A model generated the notes under the pieces. That model made no database searches. It was not told the origin of the DNA and saw nothing but the letters and a program-made list of their open reading frames with translations. Position numbers and translations under genes: made by a program. Shown here piece after piece: positions 36,838 to 45,431 of a stretch of DNA of 64,000 nt. Each line of letters begins with the position of its first letter. Within the stretch, counting starts at the first letter, position 1. Origin of the DNA: RH-AL1 sp964244495 (GTDB lineage Bacteria > Pseudomonadota > Alphaproteobacteria > Rhizobiales > Beijerinckiaceae); assembly GCA_964244495.1 (NCBI GenBank), contig CAXTIU010000002.1, forward strand, positions 62,001-126,000. The letters are read 5' to 3'.

Positions 36838-36958
36838 GCCGCTTCAGGATGCGAGCGAAGACCTTTCCGCGGGGGAAAGTCTTCGTGAAGAAGCGGCGGA
36901 GCCTGAACCTCGGGCGGTGCTGCTGGATCATGCCCTCGGAAAGCCCCAAAGCCGAGGG
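36838..36958 (-). promoter_or_regulatory. Structured leader upstream of ribB
   Basis: Three inverted repeats lie in the 221 bp before ribB: an outer 8-bp stem (36838-36845 with 36890-36897, GCCGCTTC/GAAGCGGC), an inner hairpin of 7 plus 5 bp with one bulge (36856-36868 with 36874-36885), and a separate 7-bp hairpin (36933-36939 with 36952-36958). The conserved core of the FMN riboswitch is not recognisable. The region could be a leader RNA, or the inner hairpin could be part of the divergent promoter region. Confidence 0.35.
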
Positions 36959-37036
36959 AAAGGCCAAGTGCCGAGGATCGACCCGGCACGCGAAGCGATG
37001 GCGCGGGCGCTTCCATTCGGCAGCCTAGGAGATGGC

Positions 37037-37909
37037 ATGAAGGGCGCCCGATTTCCATCTTCGCCGAAGCGAGGCCTTCTCGCGGGCTTGGCCCGGCTCC
37101 GAGCGAAGCAGGACAGGCTCGGGTCGCTGACGCTGCCCCTCGTCGGCGTGCTCGCACTGGCCTGTGGGCCCATGGCGTATGGGCACATGGCTTACGCACA
37201 GGTGGCCGCCGGGCCGGAGGCTCGCGCGAGCGCGCGCTGCGGCGACAAGAACTTCGAGGGCGCGACCTACACGGTCTGCGTCGTCGACACCGCGAGGGAG
37301 GAACTGTCCCTGTTCCTCCAGGACCCGACCGGCCGACCCTACGCCACCTTCGAGCAACTCGCCGCGAGCCTGGCCCAAACGCGCAGGAAGCTGGTGTTCG
37401 CGATGAATGCCGGCATGTTCCAGAGTGATCTCTCGCCGGTCGGCCTGTACGTCGAGGGGGGTGCCGTCCGCCACGCCGCCAACACCCGGGACGGGCCGGG
37501 CAACTTCCACATGAAGCCGAACGGCGTCTTCTACTTCGGCCGCAACGGCGTCGGCGTCATGGAGACGACGCGCTTCCTGAACGCGCACCTGCGACCGGAC
37601 TTCGCGACGCAGTCCGGCCCGATGCTGGTCATCGACGGCGCGATCCATCCGAAGATCCAGCCGGACGGCACCTCGCTCAAGGTGCGCAACGGGGTCGGCG
37701 CCCGCGATCGCCACACCGTCATCTTCGCGATCTCGAAGGAGCCGGTGAGCTTCCACCAGTTCGCCGGCCTGTTCCGCGATGGGCTCGGCTGCCCCAACGC
37801 GCTGTTCCTCGACGGAACGGTGTCCGCGCTCTACGCGCCTGACATCGGGCACTCGGACCAGTGGCAGCCCGTCGGCCCGATCGTCGGCTTGACGGAGCCG
37901 CGCCCGTGA
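37037..37909 (+). CDS. Phosphodiester glycosidase family (DUF2233/NAGPA-like) exported protein
   Basis: A 290-residue protein with an N-terminal signal anchor (LGSLTLPLVGVLALACGPMAYGHMAYAQ). The catalytic-type domain is that of NAGPA/YigE-like phosphodiester glycosidases: KLVFAMNAGMFQSDLSPVGLYVEGG, FHMKPNGVFYFG, FATQSGPMLVIDGAIHPKI, RHTVIFAISKEPVSFHQFAGLFRDGLGCPNALFLDGTVSALYAP. These enzymes cleave sugar-phosphodiesters; the bacterial substrate is unknown, possibly envelope glycans. ATG 37037 has GGAG nine bases upstream. Convergent with the photolyase-like gene. Confidence 0.88.
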   Translation: MKGARFPSSPKRGLLAGLARLRAKQDRLGSLTLPLVGVLALACGPMAYGHMAYAQVAAGPEARASARCGDKNFEGATYTVCVVDTAREELSLFLQDPTGRPYATFEQLAASLAQTRRKLVFAMNAGMFQSDLSPVGLYVEGGAVRHAANTRDGPGNFHMKPNGVFYFGRNGVGVMETTRFLNAHLRPDFATQSGPMLVIDGAIHPKIQPDGTSLKVRNGVGARDRHTVIFAISKEPVSFHQFAGLFRDGLGCPNALFLDGTVSALYAPDIGHSDQWQPVGPIVGLTEPRP

Positions 37910-37925
37910 CGCGTCCCGGGGGGAG

Positions 37926-39053
37926 CTAGGTCCAGTACAGGACACGGGCGGACGGCAGGCGTTCGGCGAGCAGGCGCGTCAGCTCCGCGCGCATCTCCTT
38001 CATCAAGGCGGCCGGGTACACGTGCTTGACCGAGCCGAACTTCGTCAGCTTGCGTGAGCGCCGGGTCTCGTCCATCTCGAGCCTGGAGCCGGGATACCAA
38101 GCCTGCAGCACCGCCTTCGACTTCGGCGTGAAGCGGTGGGTGATCAGCTCGGCGGTGAGATCGAGGTCGGGCACGCCCTCGAGCGCGCGCGCCGCCATGG
38201 CGAACAGGTCCGCGTAGCCCGCGCGCCAGTCGTCCACGGGCTGGATGGGGGCGACGGTGAGGCCGACGCGGTAGCCGTCGCGCGCCAGGCGGCCGAGCGC
38301 CTGGAGCCGCGCTTCGAGCGCGCTGGTCCCCCCCTCGAAGCGCAGCAGGGCCTGCGCGTTGACGGACATGCGCACCCGCGTCTTGCGCCGATGATCGAGG
38401 CCGATGAGAGGCTCGACGGCGGCGAACTTCGTGGTGAAGCGCAGCTGCACGTCGGCGTCCCAGGCGCCGAAGAACGCGACCGCCCGCGCCAGGCTGCCGG
38501 TGAGGTGCTCGACGCCGAGCGGGTCGGCGTAGCAGGAGGCCTCGAACGTGGTGCCCTCGTGCGCCCGTGCCACCGAGGCGGAAGTCACCGCGCCCTTGCC
38601 GACGTAGGCGGCGAGGCCTGCCAGGATCTCGTCGACGTTGGCGTAGACACGGGTGATCGGCGCCCCGCCGAGCGAACCGGCGAGGTAGCAATACTGGCAG
38701 TGGGCCGGGCAGCCCTCGGCGAGGTCGAAGCGCCAATCCGCCGAAGGCGGGATCGGCTGCAGGCGTCGCTTCGCCTCGGAGGCGACGACCACGGCGAGCG
38801 TCGACTTGGCGCGAACGTAGTCGGCGCGGGGATCGACGCCGCCGGCGAGCCCGGTCAGCCTGTCGTTGGAGAGTTCGACGACTTCGGCGCCCCCCGCCGC
38901 CGCACGCTCGGCCATGGCGCGCCCGGTGGCCAGGTCACGGGCCGAGCGCGTGATCAGCACGCGCTTCGGCATCCACAGCCGACCCGGCGACGGGGCGGCG
39001 GGCGCCGTCCGGATCGCGGGAACGGGGAGAGGGTCTGCGAGGGCGATGGTCAT
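37926..39053 (-). CDS. Spore photoproduct lyase family radical SAM protein
   Basis: A 375-residue radical SAM protein of the SplB family, which in spore formers reverses the spore photoproduct in DNA. The iron-sulphur motif C-x3-C-x2-C is at Cys115, Cys119 and Cys122 (GCPAHCQYCYL). Cys174 in FEASCYADPLGVEHLTG aligns with the hydrogen-donor cysteine of Bacillus SPL (FEAACTSD type). The C-terminal ELITHRFTPKSKAVL...TKFGSVKHVYP is also SPL-like. No sporulation genes are expected in this lineage, so the natural lesion or substrate is open. ATG 39053 gives the first sensible start. Confidence 0.85.
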   Translation of the reverse strand: MTIALADPLPVPAIRTAPAAPSPGRLWMPKRVLITRSARDLATGRAMAERAAAGGAEVVELSNDRLTGLAGGVDPRADYVRAKSTLAVVVASEAKRRLQPIPPSADWRFDLAEGCPAHCQYCYLAGSLGGAPITRVYANVDEILAGLAAYVGKGAVTSASVARAHEGTTFEASCYADPLGVEHLTGSLARAVAFFGAWDADVQLRFTTKFAAVEPLIGLDHRRKTRVRMSVNAQALLRFEGGTSALEARLQALGRLARDGYRVGLTVAPIQPVDDWRAGYADLFAMAARALEGVPDLDLTAELITHRFTPKSKAVLQAWYPGSRLEMDETRRSRKLTKFGSVKHVYPAALMKEMRAELTRLLAERLPSARVLYWT

Positions 39054-39203
39054 GAGGGTGGAACGCGGGCCGGCGGCATCGGCGTTCCGTTCACCGTCGC
39101 GCGAATCGTCGCCCTTCGTAGCCGGCGGATCGCGTCGCCGGCCCGTCGCCGCCCGACCGCGTTCGCCCTGGAACCAGGCTTCCACGATCGCGAGCGAAGG
39201 GCC

Positions 39204-40295
39204 TCACCCTTCCCCGACCTGCCCGCGATGGCGCAGGAAATGATCGGCCAGCACGCAGGCCATCGCCGCTTCGCCGACGGGCACGGCGCGGATGCCGACG
39301 CAAGGGTCGTGGCGCCCCTTGGTGACGATCTCCGTCTGCTCGCCCGCGCGGGTGACCGTCAGGCGCGGCTTGAGGATCGAGGATGTCGGCTTGACCGCGA
39401 AACGGGCGACGATCGGCTGACCCGTCGAGATGCCGCCGGCGATCCCGCCTGCGTGATTGGATAGGAAGAGCGGCGCGCCGTCGTTGCCCATCCGCATCTC
39501 GTCGGCGTTGTCCTCGCCGCACAGGGCGGCGGCGGCGAAGCCTTCGCCGATCTCCACGCCTTTCACCGCGTTGATCGACATCAGCGCGCCGGCGAGATCG
39601 GCGTCGAGCTTGCCGTAAAGGGGCGCGCCCCATCCCGCCGGCACGCCTTCGGCCACCACTTCGAGCACCGCGCCGGTCGACGAGCCGGCCTTGCGGATGT
39701 CGTCGAGGTAGACCTCGAACGCCCGCGCCGCGACCGGATCGGGGCAGAAGAAAGGGTTGCGCGCGACCTCGTCCCAGTCCCAGCGGCCGGGGTCGACGGC
39801 GTGCGGACCCATCCGCACCAGCGCGCCGCGGATCGTCACGCCCGGCACGACCTTGCGCGCGATGGCGCCCGCCGCGACCCGCGCCGCCGTCTCCCGCGCC
39901 GAGGAACGTCCGCCGCCGCGATGGTCGCGGATGCCGTATTTCGCGTCGTAGGCGTAGTCGGCGTGGCCCGGACGGTAGCTGTCCTTGATCGCGTCGTAGT
40001 CCTTGGACCGTTGGTCCTCGTTGGCGATCAGCAGGGTGATCGGCGTGCCGGTCGTCACCTGCGCGCCATCGCGGTCGGTGACCACGCCCGACAGGATCTG
40101 CACCGTGTCGGACTCGCGGCGCTGCGTGGTGAAACGCGATTGGCCCGGCTTGCGCTTGTCGAGGAAGACCTGGATATCGGCCACCGCAAGCGGGATTTTC
40201 GGCGGGCAGCCGTCGACGACGCAACCGATCGCCACCCCGTGGCTCTCGCCGAAGGTCGTGACGCGGAAAAGGTGGCCGAACGTGTTGTGCGACAT
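39204..40295 (-). CDS. aroC: Chorismate synthase
   Basis: Last shared step of aromatic amino acid synthesis: EPSP to chorismate, using reduced FMN. The 363-residue protein has all three family signatures: GESHGVAIGCVVDGCPP, YRPGHADYAYDAKYGIRDHRGGGRSSARETAARVAAGAIA, and the C-terminal RVRGRHDPC-like KGRHDPCVGIRAVPVGEAAMA. The FMN-binding Arg and the catalytic His in RPGHAD are present. It follows fabI on the same strand with a 54-bp gap. Confidence 0.97.
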   Translation of the reverse strand: MSHNTFGHLFRVTTFGESHGVAIGCVVDGCPPKIPLAVADIQVFLDKRKPGQSRFTTQRRESDTVQILSGVVTDRDGAQVTTGTPITLLIANEDQRSKDYDAIKDSYRPGHADYAYDAKYGIRDHRGGGRSSARETAARVAAGAIARKVVPGVTIRGALVRMGPHAVDPGRWDWDEVARNPFFCPDPVAARAFEVYLDDIRKAGSSTGAVLEVVAEGVPAGWGAPLYGKLDADLAGALMSINAVKGVEIGEGFAAAALCGEDNADEMRMGNDGAPLFLSNHAGGIAGGISTGQPIVARFAVKPTSSILKPRLTVTRAGEQTEIVTKGRHDPCVGIRAVPVGEAAMACVLADHFLRHRGQVGEG

Positions 40296-40349
40296 CGCGA
40301 GGCTCTATCGGGGAGTGCCCGCCGTGCCCGCCCGGGGCGACGACGGACG

Positions 40350-41198
40350 CTAGTCCTTCAGCAGCGCGCCCATGTCGGGGGCGGCGGGGTTCTTCATGCC
40401 GACGATGTGATAGCCGGCGTCGACGTGCAGGACCTCGCCGGTGATGCCCCTGGAAAAGTCAGACAGGAGGAAGGCCGCCGTCTCGCCGACCTCCTCGCTC
40501 GTGACCGAGCGGCGCAGCGGGGCGTTGTACTCGTTCCATTTCAGGATGTAGCGGAAGTCGCCGATGCCGGAGGCGGCCAGCGTCTTGATCGGTCCGGCGG
40601 AGATGGCGTTGACCCTGATGTTCTTCTCGCCGAGGTCGGCGGCGAGGTAGCGCACGGAGGATTCCAGCGCCGCCTTGGCCACGCCCATCACGTTGTAGTG
40701 CGGCATCCACTTCTCGGCGCCGTAGTAGGTCAGGGTCAGCATCGAGCCGCCGTTCTTCATCAGCTTCTCCGCGCGCTGCGCGACGGCCGTGAAGGAGTAG
40801 CAGGAGATCAGCATGGTCATGCTGAAGTTCTCCGCCGTCGTGTCGACGTAGCGGCCGGTCAGTTGCTCGCGGTCGGAGAAGGCGACGCAATGGACGATGA
40901 AGTCGAGCGCGCCCCACTCGTCCTCCACCACCTTGAAGACGGCGTCGATGGAGGCGGCGTCGGTCACGTCGCAATGGCCGACGACCTTGGCGCCGAGCTC
41001 CTCGGCGAGCGGGCGCACCCGCTTGCCGAGCGCCTCGCCCTGGTAGGTGAAGGCGAGTTCCGCCCCCGCCTCGGCCGCCTGCTTGGCGATGCCCCAGGCG
41101 ATCGACCGGTTGTTCGCGACGCCGAGCACGAGCCCGCGCTTGCCGGCCAGCAAGCCCCCTGCCTTGGTCGATGCGGTCGCGAGTCCGGGTTGCGTCAT
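40350..41198 (-). CDS. fabI: Enoyl-ACP reductase FabI
   Basis: NADH-dependent reductase of the last step in each fatty acid elongation cycle. The 282-residue SDR-fold protein shows GLVLGVANNRSIAWGIAKQ (dinucleotide site), VHCVAFSDREQLTGRYVDTT, and the catalytic HYNVMGVAKAALE with the Tyr-x6-Lys pair, then RVNAISAGPIKTLAASGI and ITGEVLHVDAGYHIVGM. ATG 41198 is the natural start; an upstream extension has no family sequence. Confidence 0.96.
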   Translation of the reverse strand: MTQPGLATASTKAGGLLAGKRGLVLGVANNRSIAWGIAKQAAEAGAELAFTYQGEALGKRVRPLAEELGAKVVGHCDVTDAASIDAVFKVVEDEWGALDFIVHCVAFSDREQLTGRYVDTTAENFSMTMLISCYSFTAVAQRAEKLMKNGGSMLTLTYYGAEKWMPHYNVMGVAKAALESSVRYLAADLGEKNIRVNAISAGPIKTLAASGIGDFRYILKWNEYNAPLRRSVTSEEVGETAAFLLSDFSRGITGEVLHVDAGYHIVGMKNPAAPDMGALLKD

Positions 41199-41499
41199 CC
41201 TAGATCCGGTTGCAGTGCTTCGAAACCCGGTCGAGCGGGCGACATCCGATGTCGCGTTTAAGCGTACCGTCACCGGAGCGCAAGACCGCAGACTTGCCTG
41301 GACCGAAAGGCGATCGGTCGAAAATGTGTGTAGGCACCCCTGCCGAACAAGGTTACTTTTTTGTTAAGGCCACGTTGGTCCCGAGTCCCGGGGTTCCGAG
41401 TCTCCGGGGCACGGACAAGGCTCCCGGGGCACGGCGGCCCTGGGCCGAAACGGCCTTGGGGCAAGACGGCTTTCGGGCAAGACGGCTTTCGGGCAGGGC
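41199..41499. other. Divergent intergenic region with short repeats
   Basis: About 300 bases between fabI and the divergent ECF sigma gene. The right half is built of repeated short words: CCGGGGCACGG occurs at 41402-41411 and again near 41427-41436, and a 16-bp unit is tandemly duplicated at 41461-41492. The promoter of the sigma gene must overlap these repeats. No gene seen. Confidence 0.5.
41461..41492. repeat. 16-bp tandem duplication ahead of the ECF sigma gene
   Basis: GCAAGACGGCTTTCGG is present twice in direct succession (41461-41476 and 41477-41492) and a third, truncated copy begins GCAGGG. It ends eight bases before the ATG at 41500. Confidence 0.9.
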
Positions 41500-42069
41500 A
41501 TGGGAAAGAGCGGGAGAGGTCGGGTGACAGTCCGGTCGACATTGCGCGAGGATTTGAACACGTTGACGCCGCGCCTGCGTCGTTACGCTCGGGCGCTGGC
41601 GACGGGCGGTCCCAGGGCCAGCGACCTGGCGGATGACATCGTTCACGCCACGTTGATGCGAGCCGTCGGGACGCGGCACCTCGGCGTGCCGGCGGATAGG
41701 GTCATCAGGGTCTACGCGACGGTGACGCAACTCCATCGCGATGTCGCGACCGCCGGGCGCCAAGCGCTGGCGGCCGGGAGCGGGCGGCCGACCGCCACGG
41801 GGGGCGGCGCGGGTTTCCCGTCCGCCCCGCGCGCGACCAAGATGGCGGCGGCGTTGATGAACCTGCCCCTGGAGGACCGCGAGGCGCTCCTTCTCGTGGT
41901 CGTGGAAGGATTCGATTACGGCGATGCGGCGCGGATCCTGAGGATCTCCCGCAGCCAGTTCCTGAGCCGCCTCACCCAGGCGCGCGTGGCGCTCGACAGC
42001 CAGCTCGGCACACCCCCGGATCCCGTTCCCCGCGCGCGGGCTTTCCCGCACTTGAGGCTCGTGACCTGA
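41500..42069 (+). CDS. ECF-type RNA polymerase sigma factor
   Basis: A 189-residue sigma-70 family protein lacking regions 1 and 3, as in extracytoplasmic-function sigmas. Region 2 is LTPRLRRYARALATGGPRASDLADDIVHATLMRAVGTRHL; a Gly/Ala linker follows; region 4 is AALMNLPLEDREALLLVVVEGFDYGDAARILRISRSQFLSRLTQARVAL, with the helix-turn-helix. The start may be ATG 41500 or GTG 41524. The stop lies two bases before the anti-sigma start, so the pair is one operon and probably autoregulated from the repeat-bearing upstream region. Confidence 0.85.
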   Translation: MGKSGRGRVTVRSTLREDLNTLTPRLRRYARALATGGPRASDLADDIVHATLMRAVGTRHLGVPADRVIRVYATVTQLHRDVATAGRQALAAGSGRPTATGGGAGFPSAPRATKMAAALMNLPLEDREALLLVVVEGFDYGDAARILRISRSQFLSRLTQARVALDSQLGTPPDPVPRARAFPHLRLVT

Positions 42070-42070
42070 G

Positions 42071-42862
42071 ATGAGCCTCACGGAGAATCCCATCGCCGAG
42101 GCCGACCTCCACGCGTTCGTCGACGGGCGCCTCACGGTCGACCGTCGCGCGGACGTTTTGCGCCTTCTCGCATCGTCCCGGGCCGACCGGGCGTTGATCG
42201 AGGCGTGGCAGGACCAGAACGACATCCTGCGCGGCGCCTTCGCCGGCGTCGAGCGGGAACCGCTTCCCGCCGCGCTCAACCTGTCACCCTCGCCCCACCT
42301 TCGCCTGGCCGAGGCGCCCATCGCGCCCGACCCGGCACTCGTGAAGCCGAGGTGGGGCGGCAAGGTGTTCGTCGCGCTGGCGACCGCCGCCGTGGTCGTC
42401 GCCGGTGTCGCCGGAGCTTGGACGCTGAGCGACGCTTCCGCCACGAAGGACGTGGTCGATGGAAGCGCCCGCACCTCGATCGACGCGGATCTCGCCGCCA
42501 GGGCGATCGTCGACCTCGCCGACGAGGACGGCGCGTCCAAGACGGTGCGTCACGGGAGCGGCGGACGCCTGCCGACGACGACGATCCCGGATCTCAGCCG
42601 GGCCGGCTTCGGCCTGATCCGAGCCGAGATGGCCGCGATGCCGGCCTCGCTCGTGTTCCACTACGAGAACGCCGCCGCCGACCGGGTCGTCGTCGTCGTC
42701 GCCCACGCGGCGAACAGGCCCTCGAATCCGGCTGCCGCGCGGATCGGGGATGCCTGGAGCTGGCACCGACGCGACAAGGCCTACGCCATCGCCGGTACGA
42801 TGCCGGCGAGCCGCCTCCACGCCCTGGCGGCGGCGTTGCAGGGCGGCGACGGGCTCGACTGA
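42071..42862 (+). CDS. Anti-sigma factor, membrane anchored
   Basis: A 263-residue protein. The N-terminal 60 residues (IAEADLHAFVDGRLTVDRRADVLRLLASSRADRALIEAWQDQNDILRGAFAG) match the anti-sigma domain of transmembrane regulators of the RsiW/FecR-like group that lack the zinc histidine-cysteine motif. One membrane helix lies near residues 97-118 (KVFVALATAAVVVAGVAGAWTL). The C-terminal part is periplasmic and beta-rich (VFHYENAAADRVVVVVAHAA...WSWHRRDKAYAIAGTMP), the probable signal sensor. It follows the sigma gene directly. Confidence 0.85.
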   Translation: MSLTENPIAEADLHAFVDGRLTVDRRADVLRLLASSRADRALIEAWQDQNDILRGAFAGVEREPLPAALNLSPSPHLRLAEAPIAPDPALVKPRWGGKVFVALATAAVVVAGVAGAWTLSDASATKDVVDGSARTSIDADLAARAIVDLADEDGASKTVRHGSGGRLPTTTIPDLSRAGFGLIRAEMAAMPASLVFHYENAAADRVVVVVAHAANRPSNPAAARIGDAWSWHRRDKAYAIAGTMPASRLHALAAALQGGDGLD

Positions 42863-43098
42863 GGGATCGCACCAGGCAATGCACGCGGCGCGGTCTTGCA
42901 GGCGCGGGACAGGCTTTGCCTCCGGCTTGCGGCCGAGGCGTCCCCGGCTTAAGTTCCTGCCGCGTCCGCACTTTGGCCGATCCCCTCGGAGGTGGCCGCG
43001 ATCCCTCCCGAGGCTGACGCATGACGCGACTGACGCGAAAATGTGTGGGCCTCATGTTTTTTGCGGTCCGACCGCCGCGTCGGCCGGGCTGCGGTGCT

Positions 43099-44430
43099 TC
43101 AAGGGCGCAGCGCTTCCGCGAAGCGCACGGGCTCGCCGCCCGATGCCTCGACGAGTTCACCGTCCCACATCACGCGCCGGCCGCGCACGATGGTGCCGAC
43201 CGGCCAGCCTGTCACGGGCTTGCCGTCGTAGGGTGTCCATCGCGAACGGGACGCGATCCAGGCATCGGCGATGGTGCTCCGGCGCTGGAGGTCGACGATC
43301 GTCAGGTCGGCGTCGTAGCCGGCGGCCACCCTGCCCTTGCCGGCGATGCCGAACAACCGGGCCGGACCGGCGCTGGTCATGTCGACGAAGCGCTGAAGAG
43401 TGAGCCGGCCGGCGGCGACGTGGTCGAGCATGATCGGCACCAGCGTCTGGACGCCCGTCATGCCTGACGGACTCTGCGGATAGGGTTGGGCCTTCTCCTC
43501 GGAGGTGTGGGGCGCGTGATCCGACCCGAGGATGTCGGCCACGCCCCGAGCGACGCCCTCCCAGAGGCGGGCGCGATGGGCGGCGTCGCGGACCGGCGGG
43601 TTCATCTGCAGCCGCGTGCCGAGCGAGGCGTAGTCGTCGCCGCTCAAGGTCAGGTGGTGCGGCGTCACCTCGACGCTTGCGACATCCTTATGGTCGGCGA
43701 GGAAGTGCATCTCTTCGCCGGTCGAGATATGCAGCACGTGGATGCGGGCGCCTTGCTCCCTCGCGATGCGGACGAGGCGCCGCGTGCAGCCGAGCGCCGT
43801 CTCCACGTCGCGCCACGCCGGATGGCTCGACGGGTCGCCGGGCACGCGCAACCCCCTGCGCGCCTCCAGGCGAAACTCGTCCTCGGAATGGAAAGCCGCC
43901 CGTCGTCGCGTGCGTTGGAGGATGGCGGCGACACCCTCGTCATCGGCGACCAGCAGCGATCCGGTCGAGGACCCCATGAAGACCTTGATGCCGGCCGCGC
44001 CCGGCAGCCGTTCCAGTTCGGCGACGTGACGGGCGTTCTCGCGCGTGCCGCCGACCCAGAAGGCGAAGTCGCAGTGCATGCGATGACGCCCACGCGCCAC
44101 CTTGTCGGCGAGTTCGGCCTCGCCGGTCGTGAGCGGGCTGGTGTTGGGCATCTCGAACACCGTCGTGACCCCGCCCATCACGGCGGCGCGGGAGCCGGTC
44201 TCGAGATCCTCCTTGTGCGTCAGGCCGGGCTCGCGGAAGTGCACTTGGCTGTCGATGACGCCCGGCAGGACGTGCAGGCCAGTCGCGTCGATGACCGCCG
44301 CCGCGCTCGCCGCCGCGAGGGAGCCGACCGCGCGGATGCGTCCATCGACGATCCCCACGTCGCGAGGACCGATCCCGTCGTGATTGACGAGCGTGCCGCC
44401 CTTGACGAGAAGATCGTATGTCTGCGGCAT
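43099..44430 (-). CDS. pyrC: Dihydroorotase
   Basis: Class I dihydroorotase family amidohydrolase, pyrimidine synthesis step three. The 443-residue protein shows PGVIDSQVHFREPGLTHKEDLETGSRAAVMGGVTTVFEMPNTSP, IKVFMGSSTGSLLVADDEG (with the probable carboxylated lysine), HVLHISTGEEMHFL, and DILGSDHAPHTSEEK. The metal motif D-x-H-x-H-x-R reads D-S-Q-V-H-F-R, so its first histidine is glutamine; several bacterial dihydroorotase subgroups share this. ATG 44430 gives MPQTYDLLVKGG. Divergent from ygfZ. Paralogous hydantoinase-type activity is a less likely alternative. Confidence 0.88.
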   Translation of the reverse strand: MPQTYDLLVKGGTLVNHDGIGPRDVGIVDGRIRAVGSLAAASAAAVIDATGLHVLPGVIDSQVHFREPGLTHKEDLETGSRAAVMGGVTTVFEMPNTSPLTTGEAELADKVARGRHRMHCDFAFWVGGTRENARHVAELERLPGAAGIKVFMGSSTGSLLVADDEGVAAILQRTRRRAAFHSEDEFRLEARRGLRVPGDPSSHPAWRDVETALGCTRRLVRIAREQGARIHVLHISTGEEMHFLADHKDVASVEVTPHHLTLSGDDYASLGTRLQMNPPVRDAAHRARLWEGVARGVADILGSDHAPHTSEEKAQPYPQSPSGMTGVQTLVPIMLDHVAAGRLTLQRFVDMTSAGPARLFGIAGKGRVAAGYDADLTIVDLQRRSTIADAWIASRSRWTPYDGKPVTGWPVGTIVRGRRVMWDGELVEASGGEPVRFAEALRP

Positions 44431-44486
44431 GTTCGGGTTCCGTGGCGGGTCGCGCATGTCCTAATGCTCGGAACGGGAATGTCGAG

Positions 44487-45326
44487 ATGAGCACCTGCGT
44501 GTTGCACGACCGCGCCATCGTCGCCGTTTCGGGTGATGATGCCGAGGGCTTCCTCAATCGGCTCGTGACCAACACCACGCTGGCGATGCGGCCGGGCGAG
44601 GCACGATACGCCGCGCTACTATCGCCACAGGGCAAGCTGCTGTTCGACTTCCTCGTGGTGCGCCGCCCCGGAGCGTTCTGGATCGATTGCCGGCGCGAGC
44701 AGGCCGCCGAACTCGCGCGTCGATTGGCGATGTTCAAGCTTCGCGCGAAGGTCGTCATCGCGGACGAGTCGGCCGAGCGCGCTGTCGCCGCCCACTGGGG
44801 TGACTCGCCAACGGACGCGCCGGGCCTGGTGTTCCGCGATCCGCGCCACCACGCGCTTGGCCAGCGGATCATCGCGCCTCCCGACCTCCTTCGAGGCATG
44901 GAGGGGGAGGCCGGCGCCTACCAGGCGCATCGCATCGGGCTTGGCGTGCCGGACGGCGGCGTCGACTTCGCGTACGGCGACACGTTCGTGCACGATGCCA
45001 ACCTCGACCTGCTCCATGGCGTCGATTTCGACAAGGGGTGCTACGTCGGCCAGGAGGTCGTGTCCCGCGTCCATCACCGCAAGTCGGCGCGCAAGCGGGT
45101 GGTCAAGGTCCACTTCTACGGCGATCCCGCTCCGCGCGGCGCCGAACTGGTGGCCGGACCGCTCCGCGTCGGCGAGATCACCTCGCGCACCGCTCACGAG
45201 GCCCTGGCGTCGGCGCGCACCGATCGCCTCGCCGAGGCGGCCGCCGCCGGCGTGCCGGTGACCGCCAACGACACGTTGGTCGCGATCACCCTGCCGGTGT
45301 CCGACGACGCGGAACCATCCACCTGA
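44487..45326 (+). CDS. ygfZ: Folate-binding protein YgfZ
   Basis: A 279-residue tetrahydrofolate-binding protein related to the GcvT aminomethyltransferase fold, needed for maintenance of certain iron-sulphur enzymes. The diagnostic motif KGCYVGQEVVSRVHHRK with its invariant cysteine is present, along with GDDAEGFLNRLVTNT and LSPQGKLLFDFLVV near the N-terminus and QAHRIGLGVPDGG. ATG 44487 gives the family start (STCVLHDRAIVAVSGDDAEGF). Convergent with clpA, with a bidirectional terminator between. Confidence 0.93.
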   Translation: MSTCVLHDRAIVAVSGDDAEGFLNRLVTNTTLAMRPGEARYAALLSPQGKLLFDFLVVRRPGAFWIDCRREQAAELARRLAMFKLRAKVVIADESAERAVAAHWGDSPTDAPGLVFRDPRHHALGQRIIAPPDLLRGMEGEAGAYQAHRIGLGVPDGGVDFAYGDTFVHDANLDLLHGVDFDKGCYVGQEVVSRVHHRKSARKRVVKVHFYGDPAPRGAELVAGPLRVGEITSRTAHEALASARTDRLAEAAAAGVPVTANDTLVAITLPVSDDAEPST

Positions 45327-45366
45327 CCCGGAGCCTCGTCCCGGCAACAGGCTCGCGCGCACGAAA

Positions 45367-45402
45367 CGAGGAAGGCCCGATCTCGCGACCGGGCCTTCCT
45401 CG
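45367..45402. terminator. Bidirectional terminator between ygfZ and clpA
   Basis: A perfect 13-bp inverted repeat (45367-45379 with 45390-45402, arm CGAGGAAGGCCCG) with a 10-base loop, located between the convergent stops at 45326 and 45432. The A-rich left flank and T/C-rich right flank fit use from either side. Confidence 0.85.
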
Positions 45403-45431
45403 TCGACGGCGGTCGTCCAGGCCAGTGAGGC

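Noticed and set aside
36816..37036. FMN riboswitch ahead of ribB
   Set aside because: Stems are present, but the conserved RFN sequence blocks could not be found on either strand.
43099..44430. Inactive dihydroorotase because of the H-to-Q change in the metal motif
   Set aside because: The same D-x-Q-V-H-F-R-E-P-G form occurs in recognised bacterial dihydroorotases, so the change alone does not show loss of function.
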